Source of the DNA: Balanoglossus misakiensis | Taxonomy: Eukaryota > Hemichordata | Reading direction: 5' to 3' | DNA length: 64,000 nucleotides | NCBI GenBank assembly: GCA_040954595.2 | Contig: CM082576.2 | Span: 2,542,001 to 2,606,000 of the forward strand | Part shown: positions 60,601 to 64,000 of the stretch, in pieces | How the letters are laid out: each line of letters opens with the position of its first letter | Numbering within the stretch: position 1 is the first letter of the stretch | Translations under genes and position numbers: made by a program | Notes under the pieces: generated by a model | Databases searched by the model: none | What the model was told of the DNA's origin: nothing | The model's input: only the letters and a program-made list of their open reading frames with translations

Positions 60601-60813
60601 CAGGCAAACCGGTGACCCGGTCAAAGAGCGAACATGTGGATGCTGAAGTTTCAGTGTTAGGAGAAAGTCTATAAACTTACCTTTGCACTCGGGATCTCTG
60701 CATGCTTTAAAGTCACTAACATCCGTAGCTAAGCAGTAAAATACGAAAACTGTGAGTAAGATAGCAATAACTTTGGTGAGTGACGAGCAGACACCATCGC
60801 TCTTCGCTGCCAT
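46770..60813 (-). CDS. MIA3: Transport and Golgi organization protein 1 (TANGO1/MIA3), 30 coding exons, 2095 aa
   Basis: ER-exit-site receptor that binds bulky cargo such as collagen in the lumen and COPII coat in the cytosol. Exons (minus strand): 60813-60681, 59568-59435, 59144-59046, 58906-56488, 56318-55563, 54482-54112, 53719-53564, 53132-53004, 52801-52771, 52635-52547, 52287-52210, 52038-51928, 51748-51677, 51539-51435, 51268-51237, 51009-50919, 50713-50650, 50468-50416, 50300-50210, 50043-49905, 49686-49585, 49443-49383, 49251-49216, 49074-49007, 48907-48843, 48636-48609, 48439-48414, 48252-47752, 47268-47140, 46888-46770. These total 6288 nt and all phases agree. Order: signal peptide, SH3-like domain, acidic lumenal region, membrane segments, coiled coils, proline-rich tail, as in human TANGO1 (about 1907 aa). 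The start is the ATG in AAGATGGCAGCG. The exon-8 donor is ambiguous by a few bases (GGG|GTGGGT chosen for phase). Confidence 0.95.
48843..52801 (-). CDS. MIA3: TANGO1 exons 9-25: cytosolic coiled coils
   Basis: Seventeen small exons (32-139 nt) encode about 430 residues, mostly Glu/Gln/Lys heptads. A conserved stretch, ASHEKKAHESW in exon 23 followed by RNSEREKSEAKRENAQLR in exon 24, matches the vertebrate THEKKAHENWLKARAAER...REAANLRHK block. In vertebrates the first coil recruits ERGIC membrane tethers and the second binds cTAGE5. Confidence 0.92.
53004..53719 (-). CDS. MIA3: TANGO1 exons 7-8: membrane-anchoring segment
   Basis: Exon 7 (53719-53564) has a basic stretch (EEAIRRAESARNRER) and then FYSSWVEDWIDSATPLLEPVL, a position equivalent to the partly membrane-inserted helix of vertebrate TANGO1. 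Exon 8 (53132-53004) contains DTFYGIPWVAVFITVAVGC, corresponding to the vertebrate FYGLPWKPVFIT segment that begins the transmembrane helix, followed by a Cys-rich LLCCKCMCG juxtamembrane end. The chain then enters the cytosol. Confidence 0.9.
56488..58906 (-). CDS. MIA3: TANGO1 exon 4: giant acidic lumenal exon
   Basis: One 2419-nt exon encodes about 806 residues (123-929), dominated by Glu, Asp, Gln and Ser, with runs such as GDDDEEEEEEEDEEYFDEED. Human TANGO1 also has a long acidic lumenal exon, but sequence is not conserved. Near 57230-57300 the segment SDYLEVALDDLDELINELDEE, and near the end KIRAEVRKRMDDIKAEYAAF, are the best-ordered parts. Several long open frames on the other strand and in other frames are by-products of the biased composition. 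Confidence 0.92.
59046..60813 (-). CDS. MIA3: TANGO1 exons 1-3: signal peptide and SH3-like cargo-adaptor domain
   Basis: Exon 1 (60813-60681) encodes an N-terminus whose hydrophobic run VIAILLTVFVFYCL is the signal peptide, followed by FKACRDPECK. Exons 2 and 3 complete the MIA/TANGO1-type SH3 fold to about residue 122: SEGKA, then DPRFLYFDKDDTVIVY, LQNLWGGE and RGYFPKNFVLE, matching the vertebrate pattern of RGKAL, CRFVNFKKGDDVYVY, LELWAGS and FGYFPKDLI. The two domain cysteines (ACRDPEC) are kept. This domain faces the ER lumen and binds cargo directly or through HSP47 in vertebrates. Confidence 0.93.
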
Positions 60814-61133
60814 CTTGTATATTTTCCACGTCACGATTCCTTAGTTCCTATGTCTCAGTCTCGCAAACGACGAGACTTCAGTACATTGACCCTCCAGGTT
60901 ACCGAACATTACACAACTGGGAAGAGTTTTAAGATATGATCATACGATTCATAACTGGCACAAACATATAACATTTTCAAAAATAGTCAATCAGATAGAT
61001 TTCCGAAAGAATTTTACATCAATGACAAAACTATTCGTGGAAGCCTTCTATTTTTTATTTTTCCTTCGAGCTTAGAGGGTCCTAACTTGACCCACAACAA
61101 CAAAGCAGCTCGACCATCGCACGGTGCTGAAGT

Positions 61134-61188
61134 TATTCTCGTTTTCGTATTCGTATTCGGGTTCATTCTCGTATTCGTTTTCGTATTG
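61134..61188. repeat. Degenerate (TTCGTA)n tract
   Basis: Irregular TTCGTATTCG and TTTTCGTATT units, about 330 bp upstream of the TANGO1 start codon. Confidence 0.8.
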
Positions 61189-61411
61189 GAGTCACTGACA
61201 GAAGCGAGGTATTTTTAGCCCCCGATTCCACCAGGAAACAGAAATTTACAGGGTGTATACAAATTTGCGTACATTCATTGTATGTTAAAATAACTGTACA
61301 TGTCGGGGATTCTGCAATTTTGAAATAAAAGCCTTCTTTTGACGTTTTGGAAGGAAAAGGTGTTTTCCCCGAATTGGAGGAAAGAACCCCAAAACAAACT
61401 TTGAGATTTTC

Positions 61412-61436
61412 ATTTTCGTATTCGTATTCGTATTCG
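61412..61436. repeat. (TTCGTA)n tract
   Basis: Four units in the same orientation as the tract at 61134-61188. Confidence 0.85.
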
Positions 61437-63057
61437 CCTAGCGCCTTACCATGTGGACCAAGGGTACGGGCACTTGAGAAGTGCTGTAATTATTACTTTC
61501 AGAGGACATTTCTGCTGATCGGATGGCCTAGATCTGGAAATTCTACCTGTTTCAAGTGTTTGATTCCTACAGATATGCCAGGTACTTTATTGAACGTTCA
61601 TATCATATGCAAACATAATGACCATCTCTCACTCACAGTGACAGTCTCACTCTTCTCTCTCCCTCTCTTTTAAGCAGATTTTTTAAAGCCAAAGATTGAA
61701 TAGAATTTTATCTCTTTATAGGACAGCTGGCTGTAAAGGACACATGTTGATGCTCTTATGGTGATACTGAAGGATTCAAAGATCTAGGGAATGATTGCTG
61801 TCAGGAAGATTTGTAAAATCACAGAATATTGAACACTTTCTAACCTCCTTTGAAAAAGAAAGAAAAATGAGCCCATGTAGGTGATGCCACAGATGTGCAA
61901 ATTATCACAACTTGAGTTTAAAATGTGACAACAAATCCAAATATACGCCAAATTTCTCCAAAATTTCAAAACCTAAGAGACATTGGCTCTAGCTTGGATT
62001 ATGTTATCCACACCACTAGTAATATTTTGTCTACATGAAATGATGATTATCTACTGTATCTTTCTGTGAAAATGTTTCATGTGTATCAAAAATGCATTAT
62101 TATTATTGTATAAATTCTGAATAACGTGATGCTTACTACTACTATTATTATTGTTCATTATTCAATGTCATCCTTAGATCAGGAACATTTCCAAATGCTT
62201 GGAAGAAGGCATATTTGGTCCCTGCATTCATATCAGGTGATACAAGTGATCCATCAAATTTATAGAGGAATTTCTATAAGTAGTTGTCTTGCAAAACTAT
62301 TTACCTATGTGTTGAATAGCAGGCTTATGAATTTTCTTGATAGTAATGGTATTCTTTCGCCATTTCAGTCTGGTATTGAACTCGTATAGTGGGAGGGATA
62401 TATGGACTTCTATTTGCAATATCAATTCCACAGTTAAACATATATATGATAGTTTATGCGAAACTTATGAACAAACTTGGCTGAGAAATATACATAATGA
62501 TACAAGAAAATGTGGAATACAGAAGAACAAGCTCCGAACTTATAGACTATTTAAGACAAGCTTTAAATTTGAAAGTTATTTGTTAGATATAAGATCTTTT
62601 ACTAAAAGGAAGTGGATAACAAACTTAGAATTTCTGATCATAACCTTTAAATAGAATTGGGTAGGTCAATGCCAATAGTTCCACTAAATGAAAGATTCTG
62701 CAAACAATGCGAGTCTTTAGTTGAGGACGAATTTCACTTTGTTATAGAATATCCAAAATATAGCGCTTATAGAGACATTCTATTTTTATCCACAAGTTTA
62801 TATAATCCTGGCTTTCTTGATTTAAAGCCCCAGTATTTCTCGTGTGCATCCATTTTTCATCATCGAAAAAAGCCTGTTTTTCCAGTACATCCATCATGGA
62901 ATACTATATAATGAAGATGTAAGAAAGGTTTGGGCAATTGTAGCTACATGCAAGCCGAAAATATCGCCCGTAACACTTGAAATGATGCGCGGGTTTGTTT
63001 ACAACGGAAATGTTGTACATGTCGATCAGCAAACATGCCACTTTGACATTTTGATGG

Positions 63058-63192
63058 TCAGACCATTTTCGGATTTGATCTGGTTCCATCGACTGATTTC
63101 TCCCATAAAGTTATCTTCCCAAAATTTCGCCGAATTAGTGCGCATTTCTTCGCTGAGTCGCTTGATTTGGGGCGACCAAACCTCTTCCGCAT
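63058..63192 (-). CDS. Small basic reading frame inside the TTAA element (44 aa)
   Basis: Begins MRKRFGRPKSSDSAKK and ends in TGA after 44 codons. It contains a GRP core like an AT-hook and is lysine/arginine-rich. It starts just downstream, on its own strand, of an NRF1-like site and two E-boxes. It may be the first exon or remnant of an element-encoded DNA-binding protein, or a chance frame. I do not recognise a family. Confidence 0.25.
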   Translation of the reverse strand: MRKRFGRPKSSDSAKKCALIRRNFGKITLWEKSVDGTRSNPKMV

Positions 63193-63206
63193 AGATTCAC
63201 ATTTGA

Positions 63207-63255
63207 GTGCGCATGCGCACTAGTCACGTGTGTCAACATTAGCCTGACTCACGTG
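63207..63255. promoter_or_regulatory. NRF1-like palindrome and two E-boxes
   Basis: GTGCGCATGCGCAC at 63207-63220 is a perfect match to the NRF1 consensus. CACGTG occurs at 63225-63230 and again at 63250-63255. This CpG-containing cluster stands out in AT-rich DNA and lies just upstream of the minus-strand small frame. Confidence 0.5.
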
Positions 63256-63279
63256 ACTTTCTGTCCGGACAGAAAGTCA
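63254..63279. repeat. Perfect 26-bp palindrome
   Basis: Half-site TGACTTTCTGTCC followed immediately by its exact complement with no loop. It overlaps the last base pair of the second E-box. Confidence 0.9.
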
Positions 63280-63630
63280 TTCTTCACTCGTTATATTGTA
63301 AATTGTATGAGTTTATCAGCAGAGCTGGGGATGATGACTGTTCGATTCAGTATCAATTATCATCTACTTTTAGAAATTATAGATGCCGTTTCAAACAAAA
63401 TTTTGCCCCTACGAGAAATACTGTGGCTTTAAATGAAAGAGAAAAGTTCATGTATTTTTTTACTCACAAAGATAAACTTCCTCTTGTGAAATTTATATCT
63501 ATATATTTTAATTTATATATTTATATTTATATCCACCCCCAGCAGCAGCTTCGTCCAGTTGTGTAAATTTTGCCTTACCGCACTCCCTGAGTGTGTTGTT
63601 GTGCAATAAAGTTATTATTATTGTTGAAAT

Positions 63631-63944
63631 TTGCATTGTCAAAATTTCACTGTTCAAATCATAGTTTAATTATTGAAACTAGAAGACATACATGTACCCA
63701 CCTCGATATACATAGAATTTGTCCTTTTTGCGAAAAACAAAATGTATTCATACAATGAACTTCATTTCATTATGTATTGTCCACTTTATGTAACACTTCG
63801 TAGGGATTTACTCCCCACTGGTATGAACAAAAATCTGACTAGAGATAAAATCATGTCATTTTCAACAAGGAAATCCAATTTTATTTTTAAACTACGTTTA
63901 CATTTATAAAGCTTTTCTAAAGAGAAGAGAATATTTGAATTCAT
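63631..63944 (+). mobile_element. Second LINE C-terminal fragment
   Basis: Frames here read RICPFCEKQ (about 63715-63741) and, one frame over, ELHFIMYCPLYVTLRRDLLP, a C-x2-C...H-x4-C tail like that of LINE ORF2 proteins, ending with a LRLHLYKAFLKRREY-like stretch. The sequence differs from the neighbouring copy, so it is another family or a diverged one. At least one frameshift or stop separates the halves. Confidence 0.65.
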
Positions 63945-64000
63945 CTTAATTTACTTTATGCTCCACAAATTATTCTTTGCCTGTACATTCGTTAAACTTT

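Larger units (their letters stand above)
60814..62165. other. TANGO1 upstream region
   Basis: Contains the presumed TANGO1 promoter and two CGTATT tracts. No coding segment recognised on either strand. Confidence 0.5.
62826..63428. mobile_element. 603-bp TTAA-flanked DNA transposon inserted in the LINE
   Basis: Terminal inverted repeats of 17 bp: AGCCCCAGTATTTCTCG at 62826 and its complement, with one mismatch, ending at 63428. Both sides are flanked by TTAA (62822-62825 and 63429-63432), the expected target duplication. The LINE frame to the left (ends ...GFLDL) continues in the same frame to the right (NEREKF...) when one TTAA and the element are skipped, which supports a clean insertion. 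TTAA duplication fits piggyBac or Kolobok classes. No complete transposase is visible. Confidence 0.8.
62166..63626 (+). mobile_element. Decayed non-LTR retrotransposon (LINE), interrupted
   Basis: Fragments of a reverse-transcriptase ORF in several frames. GTFPNAWKKAYLVP and RGISISSCLAKLFTYVLNSR (62170-62390) match the N-terminal RT blocks of LINEs. After an internal deletion that removes the catalytic core, RNIHNDTRK...NKLRTYRLFK...YLLDIRSF (62480-62620) and the Cys-type tail FCKQCESLVEDEFHF (62695-62740) follow. The end of the ORF (REKFMYFFTHKDKLPLV) resumes at 63440 after an inserted element. The 3' end has AATAAAG and an ATT tail to 63626, as LINEs often do. Stops and frameshifts show it is dead. 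Confidence 0.8.

Overview
The window is a 64 kb piece of an animal nuclear genome. Genes are split by many GT-AG introns, intergenic DNA is AT-rich and full of simple repeats, there is no operon structure, and the proteins are recognisably bilaterian. The gene set (an INAFM2-like protein, CCDC9, a complete vertebrate-style TANGO1/MIA3, a steroid 5-alpha-reductase and an NR1-class nuclear receptor), the palindromic octamer TACATGTA scattered everywhere and the recurrent ACCGGTA words suggest a marine invertebrate. A non-vertebrate deuterostome such as a hemichordate or amphioxus is my best guess; I cannot fix the species from sequence alone.

Layout, left to right. (1) 2.2-5.5 kb, minus strand: exons 1-3 of a steroid 5-alpha-reductase (SRD5A1/2 type); the remaining exons lie beyond the left edge. 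(2) 7.5-13.7 kb, plus strand: a two-exon INAFM2 orthologue with an eight-codon terminal exon and a long 3' UTR. (3) 18.7-19.3 kb: a 618-bp foldback element bounded by TTAA. (4) 20.9-34.6 kb, minus strand: a 13-coding-exon CCDC9/CCDC9B homologue of 906 aa. (5) 40.7-43.0 kb, plus strand: a 452-aa nuclear receptor in four coding exons. (6) 46.8-60.8 kb, minus strand: a complete 30-coding-exon TANGO1/MIA3 of 2095 aa, from signal peptide and SH3-like domain through an acidic lumenal region, membrane segments and coiled coils to a proline-rich tail. (7) 62.2-64.0 kb: decayed non-LTR retrotransposon pieces, one of them split by a 603-bp TTAA-flanked DNA element carrying an NRF1-like site, two CACGTG E-boxes and a small basic reading frame.

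The genes do not form one pathway: steroid reduction, a small membrane protein, an RNA/EJC-associated coiled-coil protein, a ligand-type transcription factor and the ER-exit receptor for bulky cargo. The most informative arrangement is INAFM next to CCDC9, a pairing I recall from two human paralogous loci (INAFM1-CCDC9 and INAFM2-CCDC9B). If confirmed, this is a deeply conserved gene pair. All exon models were assembled by hand from splice signals, phase continuity and homology; every listed coding junction keeps frame.
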